Assembly: GCA_025362765.1 (NCBI GenBank)
Contig: JANYFI010000441.1
Coordinates: 1 to 8,276 of the forward strand
DNA: 8,276 bases
Origin: Ferruginibacter sp.
GTDB taxonomy: Bacteria > Bacteroidota > Bacteroidia > Chitinophagales > Chitinophagaceae
Direction: 5' to 3'
Shown here: one piece after another, positions 1-6,211 of the stretch
Layout of the letters: every line of letters begins with the position of its first letter
How positions within the stretch are numbered: position 1 is the stretch's first letter
Notes under the pieces: model-generated
Told to the model about the DNA's origin: nothing
The model's input: the letters and a program-made list of their open reading frames with translations, nothing else
Database searches by the model: none
Made by a program: the position numbers and the translations under genes

Positions 1-264
1 AAAGACAGTTACCACGAAAAAATTGTAAGCAATATCCAGGAGATAAAAGCCCGTAAAGGAAAAGTAATTGCCATCATTACCGAAGGCGATGAAGTAATAC
101 CCGGACTTGCAGACGATGTGTTTTTTGTGCCGCCTGCGGATGAAATTTTGGCGCCAATGCTGAGTTGTATTCCTTTACAACTGCTTTCTTATTATGTAGG
201 TATTGCCAAAGGGGTGGATGTAGATAAGCCGAGAAATCTGGCAAAAAGCGTTACGGTAGAATAG
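1..264 (+). CDS. glmS: Glutamine--fructose-6-phosphate aminotransferase (isomerizing), C-terminal fragment
   Basis: This is the last 87 codons of GlmS; the 5' part lies outside the window. GlmS is cytoplasmic and makes glucosamine-6-phosphate from fructose-6-phosphate and glutamine, the first committed step toward UDP-GlcNAc for peptidoglycan and other envelope glycans. The visible part is the end of the second SIS (sugar isomerase) domain. It includes KGKVIAIITEGDE, the strand-turn segment VFFVPPADEILAPMLSCIPL and the tail KPRNLAKSVTVE, which is the hallmark end of GlmS (the same ending as in the E. coli enzyme). The catalytic lysine near the end of the family is the K of NLAKS. The frame is open from base 1 and stops with TAG at 262-264. 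No intrinsic terminator is obvious just downstream, so read-through into the next gene is possible. Identification is firm; the glutaminase half cannot be judged here. Confidence 0.96.
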   Translation, partial: KDSYHEKIVSNIQEIKARKGKVIAIITEGDEVIPGLADDVFFVPPADEILAPMLSCIPLQLLSYYVGIAKGVDVDKPRNLAKSVTVE

Positions 265-267
265 GTA

Positions 268-319
268 TTTTAATGGATAATTTTTTAATGGATAATTGAT
301 AATTTTTTAAATGATAATT
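268..319. repeat. Tandem AT-rich 15-bp repeats after glmS
   Basis: The 15-mer TTTTAATGGATAATT occurs at 268-282 and again, directly abutting, at 283-297. A degenerate third copy (TTTTAAATGATAATT) lies at 305-319. The array begins 3 bp after the glmS stop codon. It is non-coding in all frames of useful length. Similar AATTGATAATT-rich blocks are common between genes in this group of bacteria; the role here is unknown. Confidence 0.75.
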
Positions 320-441
320 TATGGTGCCATTACCAGAACTATTTGTAGCTACTTCTTTTTTTAAAATGCATTAAAACGGCAACAGGAATTAACTCCATTG
401 CAAACGGAAAAAAATTACCCGTTCTTCCATTATCAATTATC
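291..441. repeat. Inverted repeat pair flanking the glmS-DUF4954 spacer
   Basis: GATAATTGATAAT at 291-303 is the exact reverse complement of ATTATCAATTATC at 429-441, leaving about 125 bp between the arms. The right-hand block continues with further ATTATCAATTA units up to about 462, just before the ATG at 466. The rest of the spacer (320-428) has no gene; it contains only a weak 5-bp stem (AACGG 403-407 with CCGTT 419-423). No promoter of the Bacteroidota type (TTTG, then TAnnTTTG) is convincing in it. Confidence 0.65.
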
Positions 442-465
442 AATTATTTAATTATCAATTAACTT

Positions 466-2583
466 ATGAACATCATAAAGAAGCACGAAGTAAATAAACT
501 GGGATACGATTTTGTAGAAGCTAAATATATTCCCGCCGGAAAGGATGAATACTACCTGCGGAATATTCAAAATACCGCAGACACCGTTTACCGAAAATTA
601 ACCTCGCAGGAAATTGAAGTGCTGGTACACAACCGCAATACATCCGACAACTGGGACTTGATTTTTGTATCCTCTTTTTTTAATGCCGAGCTGGTAAAAA
701 ACTGTAAATTTTACGGCCTTGTACGCATTGGTAACCTGGAACCTTTTTACCTGGAATTTCATAACCTGCGCATGCCCGTAGGGTTGTACAACAGTACTAT
801 CATCAGTTGCGATTTTGGCAACAATATCTGCATTGACAATGTAAATTATTTAAGTCATTATATTATAGGTAACGAAGTAATGATTGCCAATGTAAATGAA
901 ATTGCCGCTACTGATAAAGCTAAGTTTGGCAATGGCATTATTACCGAAGGAGAAGCAGAAGATACAAGGGTTTGGATGGAATTGTGCAATGAAAACGGTG
1001 GCAGAAAAGTATTGCCCTTTGATGGTATGTTACCAGGCGATGCGTATATGTGGAGCAAGTATAGAACCGATGATATTTTACTGGATAAATTCAAGGCGTT
1101 TACCCTGCAGAAATTTGACAGCCGCCGTGGGTACTATGGTAAAATAGGTGACCGTACGGTAATAAAAAATTGCCGGATAATAAAAGATGTTTGTATTGGA
1201 TCGGATGCTTATTTAAAAGGCGCCAATAAATTAAAAAACCTCACCATCAACAGTGATGCGGAAAGAACTTCGCAAATAGGCGAAGGTTGCGAACTGGTGA
1301 ACGGCATTGTTGGTTATGGCTGCCGTATTTTTTACGGCGTAAAGGCGGTACGTTTTGTAATGGCCAGCCATTCGCAGTTAAAATACGGTGCCAGGCTGCT
1401 GAACTCTTACCTGGGCAACAATTCCACCATCAGTTGCTGCGAGGTATTGAATTCGCTGATATTTCCTGCACACGAACAGCATCATAATAACTCGTTTTTA
1501 TGTGCATCTGTATTGATGGGGCAAAGTAATATGGCGGCCGGCGCCACTGTTGGCAGTAACCACAACAGCCGCAGCGCCGATGGTGAAATCATTGCGGGCC
1601 GTGGCTTTTGGCCCGGCCTGTGCGTTAGCCTGAAACACAATTCCAAATTTGCTTCCTTTAATATCCTGGCAAAAGGAAATTTTCCCGCAGAGCTCAATAT
1701 CCCTTTTCCATTTAGTTTGATAAGCAACGATGTTGCCAGGGACGTACTGGTTATAATGCCTGGTTATTGGTTTATGTACAACATGTACGCAATGGAACGC
1801 AATGCCTGGAAGTATGCGGACCGTGACCGGCGCACAGATAAAATTCAACTGCTTGAATATGATTACCTGGCGCCGGATACTATCAACGAATTATTTAGCG
1901 GCCTGCAATTACTACTTATACTAAATCCCAATGAAGAAGGCATAGCGGAAACTACCGGCTTTGAAAATACGAGCCGTACCATTGAAATTGTAAAAGTGCC
2001 GCAAGCCATTGCACTGTTCAAAGAACTGATTCGCTATTATGGAACGATGCAATTACTCAATCATTTTATCCTTGGTAAATTCAGCCACTTTGAAGAATTT
2101 AAAAAGACCTTGTCGGCTAAAATACAGCGCAGTCAATGGATCAACATCGGCGGACAGCTGATACAGCAAAGCGAAGTAGAAGGCCTGAAAAGAAATATAA
2201 AAAATGGCAAAGTAAAAAGCTGGGAGGAAGTGCACGATTTTTATGTAACGGAAGGTGCCAATTACCCTAAAGATAAATTATACCATGCCTATACTTCTTT
2301 GCTGGAAATACTGTCGATTACGCCCCGCCAGTTTACGGCTGAATTTTTTACTGAGTTATTGCAACAGGCCGTAGAAACAAAAAACTGGATGTGCCACGAA
2401 ATATACGAATCAAGGGCAAAAGATTATACCAATCCCTTCAGACAAATGGTATATGACACCACTGACGAAATGAACAAAGTGGTGGGCAGCCTCGAAGATA
2501 ATTCTTTTATTCAGCAGCAAACCGGCAGGTTGGATGAATTTAAAAAACAGGTAAGGTCGGTTACCAAAAAACTAAAACTATAA
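466..2583 (+). CDS. DUF4954 family protein, left-handed beta-helix-like
   Basis: A 705-residue protein matching the Bacteroidota family DUF4954; some members have been named putative UDP-N-acetylglucosamine pyrophosphorylase, but to my knowledge no function is established. What is visible: an N-terminal region (about 1-105); a long central part (about 105-400) with the short Ile/Gly/Asn-rich strands of a left-handed parallel beta-helix, as in hexapeptide acyltransferases and the GlmU C-terminal domain; and a mostly helical C-terminal part (about 465-705) with charged helices. The most striking segment is residues 336-391: HEQHHNN at 336-342, GSNHNSR at 363-369, GRGFWPGL at 378-385 and H391, a His/Asn-rich patch that looks like a binding or active site. 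There is no signal peptide, so it is probably cytoplasmic. The ATG follows an AT-rich repeat and no clear ribosome binding site is seen. It lies 201 bp after glmS and 7 bp before the next gene, with which it probably forms an operon. The adjacency to glmS suggests, but does not show, a role in amino-sugar or nucleotide-sugar metabolism. Confidence 0.88.
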   Translation: MNIIKKHEVNKLGYDFVEAKYIPAGKDEYYLRNIQNTADTVYRKLTSQEIEVLVHNRNTSDNWDLIFVSSFFNAELVKNCKFYGLVRIGNLEPFYLEFHNLRMPVGLYNSTIISCDFGNNICIDNVNYLSHYIIGNEVMIANVNEIAATDKAKFGNGIITEGEAEDTRVWMELCNENGGRKVLPFDGMLPGDAYMWSKYRTDDILLDKFKAFTLQKFDSRRGYYGKIGDRTVIKNCRIIKDVCIGSDAYLKGANKLKNLTINSDAERTSQIGEGCELVNGIVGYGCRIFYGVKAVRFVMASHSQLKYGARLLNSYLGNNSTISCCEVLNSLIFPAHEQHHNNSFLCASVLMGQSNMAAGATVGSNHNSRSADGEIIAGRGFWPGLCVSLKHNSKFASFNILAKGNFPAELNIPFPFSLISNDVARDVLVIMPGYWFMYNMYAMERNAWKYADRDRRTDKIQLLEYDYLAPDTINELFSGLQLLLILNPNEEGIAETTGFENTSRTIEIVKVPQAIALFKELIRYYGTMQLLNHFILGKFSHFEEFKKTLSAKIQRSQWINIGGQLIQQSEVEGLKRNIKNGKVKSWEEVHDFYVTEGANYPKDKLYHAYTSLLEILSITPRQFTAEFFTELLQQAVETKNWMCHEIYESRAKDYTNPFRQMVYDTTDEMNKVVGSLEDNSFIQQQTGRLDEFKKQVRSVTKKLKL

Positions 2584-2590
2584 ATATTCT

Positions 2591-3220
2591 GTGAAAAAAA
2601 TTATTGTAATTGCTGTGTTGCTAATGGCGGGTAAAATTGCCTTTAGCCAATCTGTTGCTGAAATGAAAAGGGTGTTGGATACTACACATGACCCAATAGG
2701 TTATGTAAAATACCGCTTAAAGAAAAAATATAAAATTGATACGGTGGCAATCATGAGCAGCTCTTCCTTTTTGGGTTTGCCTGACAGCCTTGCCTACAAA
2801 GGAAAAATTGGTAAAGTATACGGCCCATGGAAAGGCGCCAATTACCTCATTAAAGTATTGGCCAAGGTACCCAATACCTATTACCATGTCAGCCACATCC
2901 TGCTGGATACGGTGTTGTTTAAAAAGAATTTTGCCGATTCATTGTCCACCAGCATCATCAATAGAATTCAGGCAGGCACCAGCACCTTTGCAGATATGGC
3001 CGCCACTTACAGTGCAGACAGAGCTTCGTCCGGCAATGGTGGCGACCTTGGATGGTTTGTTCGTGGCGCTATGCTACAGCAATTAGATGAAGCCATAGCT
3101 GCCCATAAAAAAGGTGACATTTTTAAAGTGTGGACACCAGCGGGTTTGCATATTGTAACAATCAAAGACAATCCAAAAAAAGATGTAGGATTTGCGTTGT
3201 TGCTAAGGGTGATACTTTAG
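2591..3220 (+). CDS. Small exported parvulin-type peptidyl-prolyl cis-trans isomerase (PpiC/SurA/PpiD-like)
   Basis: A 209-residue protein that should speed cis-trans isomerisation of prolyl bonds during folding of exported proteins. The start is GTG at 2591; it is chosen because it gives a clean signal peptide (MKKIIVIAVLLMAGKIAFSQ, cleavage near residue 19-20), whereas the next ATG would cut into the hydrophobic core. The parvulin domain spans about 97-193: HVSHILL (99-105, active-site-type His102), FADMAATYSAD (133-143), GNGGDLGWF (148-156), M161, and GLHIV (185-189, second conserved His187). Residues 60-97, with GLPDSL, KIGKVYGPW and a stretch ending VPNTYYHVSHIL, resemble the segment that runs into the second parvulin domain of the longer Bacteroidota PpiD-like proteins. 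It has one catalytic domain, unlike SurA, and no C-terminal membrane anchor; after cleavage it should be free in the periplasm. It starts 7 bp after the DUF4954 stop codon, which suggests co-transcription and perhaps translational coupling. A strong terminator follows. Confidence 0.9.
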   Translation: MKKIIVIAVLLMAGKIAFSQSVAEMKRVLDTTHDPIGYVKYRLKKKYKIDTVAIMSSSSFLGLPDSLAYKGKIGKVYGPWKGANYLIKVLAKVPNTYYHVSHILLDTVLFKKNFADSLSTSIINRIQAGTSTFADMAATYSADRASSGNGGDLGWFVRGAMLQQLDEAIAAHKKGDIFKVWTPAGLHIVTIKDNPKKDVGFALLLRVIL

Positions 3221-3232
3221 TTATGAGTTATA

Positions 3233-3278
3233 AGGCAAATAAAAATCCCGGTTTTGTAACCGGGATTTTTATTTGCCT
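3233..3278. terminator. Bidirectional intrinsic terminator between convergent genes
   Basis: A perfect 21-bp inverted repeat: left arm 3233-3253, loop TTGT at 3254-3257, right arm 3258-3278. The core is AAAAATCCCGGTT / AACCGGGATTTTT, so a GC-rich stem is followed by a T tract whichever strand is read. It sits 12 bp after the stop of the rightward prolyl isomerase gene and 53 bp beyond the stop of the leftward DUF2911 gene, so it can end both transcripts. The outer AGGCAAAT/ATTTGCCT pairs lengthen the stem beyond the usual size. The remaining bases to 3331 are an AT-rich stretch (TTAATTTTTAATTAA near 3320-3335) with no gene. Confidence 0.93.
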
Positions 3279-3331
3279 CTTTTAGTTGCACGCCTCTGAA
3301 TCCAAAAAAATTATTAATTCTTAATTTTTAA

Positions 3332-4438
3332 TTAATCCACCTCCTTTCCCGCCTTTAACTTCTCGATCATTCCTTCTACATTTGCTTTATTATCAGGGTC
3401 AGGAGCCTGCGTCGAGGCTGCTGTGGCGTATTTCAGGGCTTCCTTAAATTTCGCCTCGCTGCTCAACGCCCTTGCCATGCCCATATTGGTTGTAAACTGG
3501 CCCGGGAATTTTTTATAGTTGGCTTTGAACATCGCGACAGCTGCTGTAGTTTTTTTTGCAGCCATCAACTCACGTGCATAGGAGTGTAACTCCTGCATAT
3601 TTGCCATGGGCACAGCTTCATTCATCACGGCATCTGCTTCTGTTAATTTGCCCATCTTGTTTAGTAATTTGGCTTTTGTACTTAAAGTACTGAAATTCTT
3701 TTCACCGATATATTGTCCGGTGATGGAATAATCAGCCCATTGCAATCCTTCCTCCAGGTTGGTGTTATGTTCGGCACACCAGTTGGCCGCCATCATCCAA
3801 GGTTTCCAGTCGAATCCCTTGTCGCTTTTTAATTCATTTCTAAAAATGGTCAACTGGTCTTTACTTAAATTTGTCTCTACAGTAAAAGGAAATTGCCATT
3901 TCTCCCAGGATAAAACAATGGTGGCGCTATTATCTGTTTGGTTTATGAACTCATATTTTAGTCGTTCAACCGGCTGGTCAATTGATTGCTGTTTTATGGT
4001 AACCCGTAAGACATCTTCTTTATCATCATAAAAAAAGCTTCCCCATGAGGTACTGTTTTTTGAAAATATCAGTATGGACTCCTCCTTTCCAATGGCAATA
4101 AAAAATCCGTATTTACCCGCAGGTAAATTTTTCCCTTCCACTTTTACATCGTTTGAAAATTCGATGGTGGTATTTTCGTTGGCCCCTGCCCGCCATGGTG
4201 CCGCCTTGCTTGTACCAAAGTGTAAGTCAGCAAATCCAAATGGAACGAGTGTACCCCATATTTTACCTTCGCGTCCTTTTACGCCGGGCCGGTCATAATG
4301 TATAGTTACATCTGTAAGCCCGATGCGTTCGGACACCGCAGCCTTTTTATTACCTCCGTTAGGCGGCGTGGTAAGTTGCGCCTTTATACACGGCATCATT
4401 AGCAATAGGGTTGCCATTACAAGTAGTTGTTTTTTCAT
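3332..4438 (-). CDS. Exported DUF2911 domain protein with TPR-like C-terminal repeats
   Basis: A 368-residue protein starting at the ATG whose complement is at 4436-4438. A longer reading frame begins 13 codons upstream at 4477, but this start is preferred because it begins a classical signal peptide (MKKQLLVMATLLLMMPCIKAQ, cleavage after Ala20 before Gln21) and because a likely promoter overlaps the upstream codons. DUF2911 covers about 22-190, with the family pattern YDRPGVKGREGKIWGTLVPFG (48-68), WRAGANENTTIEFS (82-95), LPAGKYGFF (105-113) and SWGSFFYDD (131-139). Residues about 210-368 are helical and fit two to four TPR-like units, for example ALSSEAKFKEALKYATAA (324-341), a usual partner of DUF2911 in this phylum. 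The function of DUF2911 is not known to me; TPR units suggest protein binding outside the cytoplasm. It is the second of two leftward genes, separated from the first by 116 bp, and it faces the bidirectional terminator. Confidence 0.88.
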   Translation of the reverse strand: MKKQLLVMATLLLMMPCIKAQLTTPPNGGNKKAAVSERIGLTDVTIHYDRPGVKGREGKIWGTLVPFGFADLHFGTSKAAPWRAGANENTTIEFSNDVKVEGKNLPAGKYGFFIAIGKEESILIFSKNSTSWGSFFYDDKEDVLRVTIKQQSIDQPVERLKYEFINQTDNSATIVLSWEKWQFPFTVETNLSKDQLTIFRNELKSDKGFDWKPWMMAANWCAEHNTNLEEGLQWADYSITGQYIGEKNFSTLSTKAKLLNKMGKLTEADAVMNEAVPMANMQELHSYARELMAAKKTTAAVAMFKANYKKFPGQFTTNMGMARALSSEAKFKEALKYATAASTQAPDPDNKANVEGMIEKLKAGKEVD

Positions 4439-4460
4439 ATTAATTTTTGGTGTTGAAGTA

Positions 4461-4492
4461 TAAATGTACAAAGCCACCGCAGCAATTGCAAT
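4461..4492 (-). promoter_or_regulatory. Candidate Bacteroidota-type promoter for the DUF2911 gene
   Basis: Read on the minus strand, ATTG (complement of 4489-4492) is followed after 20 bp by TACATTTA (complement of 4461-4468). This is close to the Bacteroidota sigma consensus TTTG, 19-21 bp, TAnnTTTG, with one mismatch in each box. Transcription would start near 4454, about 15 bases before the chosen ATG at 4438 and after the alternative upstream ATG at 4477, which supports the shorter protein. The upstream box overlaps the palindrome GCAATTGC (4482-4489). Matches of this quality also occur by chance in AT-rich DNA. Confidence 0.4.
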
Positions 4493-4554
4493 ACCTTTTG
4501 ATAAGTGGTTGCCTTTGCTGATAAAGAATTCTCATCAGCCTAATTAATTAAGGA

Positions 4555-5085
4555 TTATCCCTGCTTATTTTTCAGTTGAAAATTATCCTCTTTCGCAGCC
4601 CGTAACATCTGGCCAAAATCCAGCTTTTTACTCATGGCATTTACTGCCATGGCAATGCGTTTGGTTTTAGTGGCATCTGTTTTGGCGCTTTCAATCCATT
4701 TGCTGTAATAATGCCGGTGCGATGCAGGAAGTGCTTCAAAATACAGCTTCGCTGCAGGTTCATCATTCAGGCATTCCAGCAACAACGCATTTACTTTATA
4801 CGGAATGGTATCCAGTTCCAGTTGCACAGATATTGATGCACCCTTTTGCTTTCCGATGGCTTTGCGCAGAGAGGCTTTTAATGCCATAATAAAATCACCT
4901 TCTCCCATAGGTATTAATGCGACCCCGCTAATGGAATGCTTATCCAGCAGACCTTTTACGCGAAAAGATTTTCTATTTCCCGGCAATAGTTGTTGGGCCA
5001 ATGCAGCCGAAATTACAATGTATGTCCAACCGGTTTTTTCACCCTGTTTCCCGAACTTTAGTATGGTAGTTGTAAATTGTATCAT
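4555..5085 (-). CDS. YdeI/OmpD-associated family protein with DUF1905 domain
   Basis: A 176-residue cytoplasmic protein with no signal peptide. Residues about 1-95 match DUF1905, a small beta-barrel-like domain: FTTTILKFGKQGEKTGWTYIVI at the start, then RKSFRVKGLLDKHSISGVALIPMGEGDFIMALKASLRKAIG and the beta-strand KGASISVQLELD. Residues about 104-165 form the helical OmdA-like part (YdeI/OmpD-associated, bacteriocin-protection family): the pattern LPASHRHYYSKWIESAK (119-135) followed by TKTKRIAMAVNAMSKKLDF (139-157) is typical. Members of this family have been linked to resistance to cationic peptides or polymyxin-type stress in enterobacteria, but the biochemical role is not settled and cannot be read from the sequence. 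The gene is divergent from the transglutaminase-fold gene (82 bp between starts) and is upstream of the DUF2911 gene on the same strand; that gene has its own promoter candidate, so a shared transcript is uncertain. The start ATG is the first in frame and gives the expected family N-terminus. Confidence 0.87.
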   Translation of the reverse strand: MIQFTTTILKFGKQGEKTGWTYIVISAALAQQLLPGNRKSFRVKGLLDKHSISGVALIPMGEGDFIMALKASLRKAIGKQKGASISVQLELDTIPYKVNALLLECLNDEPAAKLYFEALPASHRHYYSKWIESAKTDATKTKRIAMAVNAMSKKLDFGQMLRAAKEDNFQLKNKQG

Positions 5086-5098
5086 GGCGTTGCTGATG

Positions 5099-5129
5099 CA
5101 AATTTCTGCAATTATTTACAAAAACAAAA
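5099..5129 (-). promoter_or_regulatory. Weak candidate promoter for the DUF1905 gene in the divergent spacer
   Basis: On the minus strand TTTTG (complement of 5125-5129) is followed after 18 bp by GAAATTTG (complement of 5099-5106), which matches TAnnTTTG except for its first base. The spacing is slightly short. It would leave a leader of only about ten bases before the ATG at 5085. For the rightward gene starting at 5168 the spacer holds TAACTTTTG (5141-5149), one base off the downstream box, but I find no upstream TTTG at the right distance. Confidence 0.3.
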
Positions 5130-5167
5130 TCACGTTGTTTTAACTTTTGTATGCTTAATTTTATTGC

Positions 5168-6133
5168 ATGAAATCATTGGCTAAAAAAATAATTCTCCTG
5201 CTGGTTTTATTTACCGGTACAAAAATTACCGCACAAAATAAATTCAACGATTTTAAGGTAATTGATGACTATGTAAAATCGTTGGGAAGCTTAGATACCC
5301 TTAACACCGGAACCATCACTTACATTGTTACTAAAAAATTTCCTGATGATAAAGATAAGGCACGGGCTATTTTTGACTGGATTGCTTATAATATCAGTTT
5401 TGATGTAAAGGCCGCCAAAAGAGATGGCAATGAAAAAAATGTGGCAGACGATGTGTTGAAATTCAGAAAGGCAACGTCCTCAGGCTATGCGGCCTTGTTC
5501 CAGGATATGTGCAGCGTGGTAAAAATCCGCTGTCTTACGGTGGATGGCTATTTAAGAAATAATGTAGAGCAGTTTACTGAAAAGCCTGAAACATTTAATC
5601 ATACCTGGAATGTAATTCAACTGGGCATGAGCCCTGAATCCTGGTATTATGTGGACCCTACCTTGGGCAGCGGTATTACGGATGATAAGCTGACTGTATT
5701 TACAAAAGAATTTAATGATGCTTATTTTTTTGCTGATAGAAATATTTTTAACTACCAGCACTTACCCGATAACCATGCCTGGTTGCTTGGCCCCGGTACA
5801 AAAAGTGTGAATGGCTTTTTTGCAATGCCCCTGGTTAAAAATGCCGCCTATGAATTTGGCATCAGCAACTTTTCTCCCACCGGCGGTTACATCAAGGCCA
5901 AACTCAATAACACGGTGCAATTTAGCTGCAGAATATCAGGCAATAAAAATATTGACATAGTAGCCCTGCTGATTGGGGATGATAAAAAAAAGAAAACAAA
6001 AACAGTTGACTATACTTTCAGTGGCGGCGAACTGAGGTTTGGCTACAAGTTTACAGAAGAAAACAGTTACCCGGTGACAGTATTAATTAATGGCAAACCT
6101 GTGTTGGGGTATTATGTGGAAGCAAACGAGTAG
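5168..6133 (+). CDS. Exported transglutaminase-like fold protein with Ser at the catalytic Cys position
   Basis: A 321-residue protein. Residues 1-23 are a signal peptide (MKSLAKKIILLLVLFTGTKITAQ, cleavage near TAQ/N), so it acts in the periplasm or outside. Residues about 45-190 match the transglutaminase-like / kyphoscoliosis-peptidase fold: DKDKARAIFDWIAYNISFD (61-79), the core helix SSGYAALFQDMCSVVKIRC (104-122), FNHTWNVIQL (143-152) and WYYVDPTLGSG (159-169). In active members the core helix begins with Cys-x-Gly-Tyr-Ala; here this reads Ser104-Ser105-Gly-Tyr-Ala (TCC at 5477-5479), while the His (145) and Asp (163) of the triad are kept. It is therefore probably a non-catalytic or altered enzyme. 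The C-terminal part (about 222-321) is beta-rich and may be an Ig-like accessory domain. Start: ATG at 5168 gives the signal peptide directly. It is divergent from the DUF1905 gene and 78 bp before the hydrolase gene on the same strand with no terminator in between, so the two may share a transcript. Confidence 0.85.
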   Translation: MKSLAKKIILLLVLFTGTKITAQNKFNDFKVIDDYVKSLGSLDTLNTGTITYIVTKKFPDDKDKARAIFDWIAYNISFDVKAAKRDGNEKNVADDVLKFRKATSSGYAALFQDMCSVVKIRCLTVDGYLRNNVEQFTEKPETFNHTWNVIQLGMSPESWYYVDPTLGSGITDDKLTVFTKEFNDAYFFADRNIFNYQHLPDNHAWLLGPGTKSVNGFFAMPLVKNAAYEFGISNFSPTGGYIKAKLNNTVQFSCRISGNKNIDIVALLIGDDKKKKTKTVDYTFSGGELRFGYKFTEENSYPVTVLINGKPVLGYYVEANE

Positions 6134-6211
6134 TTTAAATTAATAATTGAGATAATCGATTGCACTGTGTCGAAAACAGGCTTCATTGCTGCTTAAACAA
6201 CTATTAAACCT

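Noticed and set aside
1482..1848. Two overlapping open frames on the minus strand inside the DUF4954 gene
   Set aside because: They lie opposite a well-supported coding frame, have no family features and are low-complexity in character; they are antisense shadows.
3759..4298. Plus-strand frames over the DUF2911 gene
   Set aside because: They are antisense to the conserved DUF2911 motifs and show no independent coding features.
4517..4539. Hairpin GCTGAT / ATCAGC between the two leftward genes
   Set aside because: The stem is only 6 bp with an 11-base loop and no T run follows on the minus strand, so it is not a convincing intrinsic terminator.
4805..5143. A 112-codon plus-strand frame over the DUF1905 gene
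   Set aside because: It is antisense to a recognised protein and its translation shows no domain, signal peptide or plausible start context.
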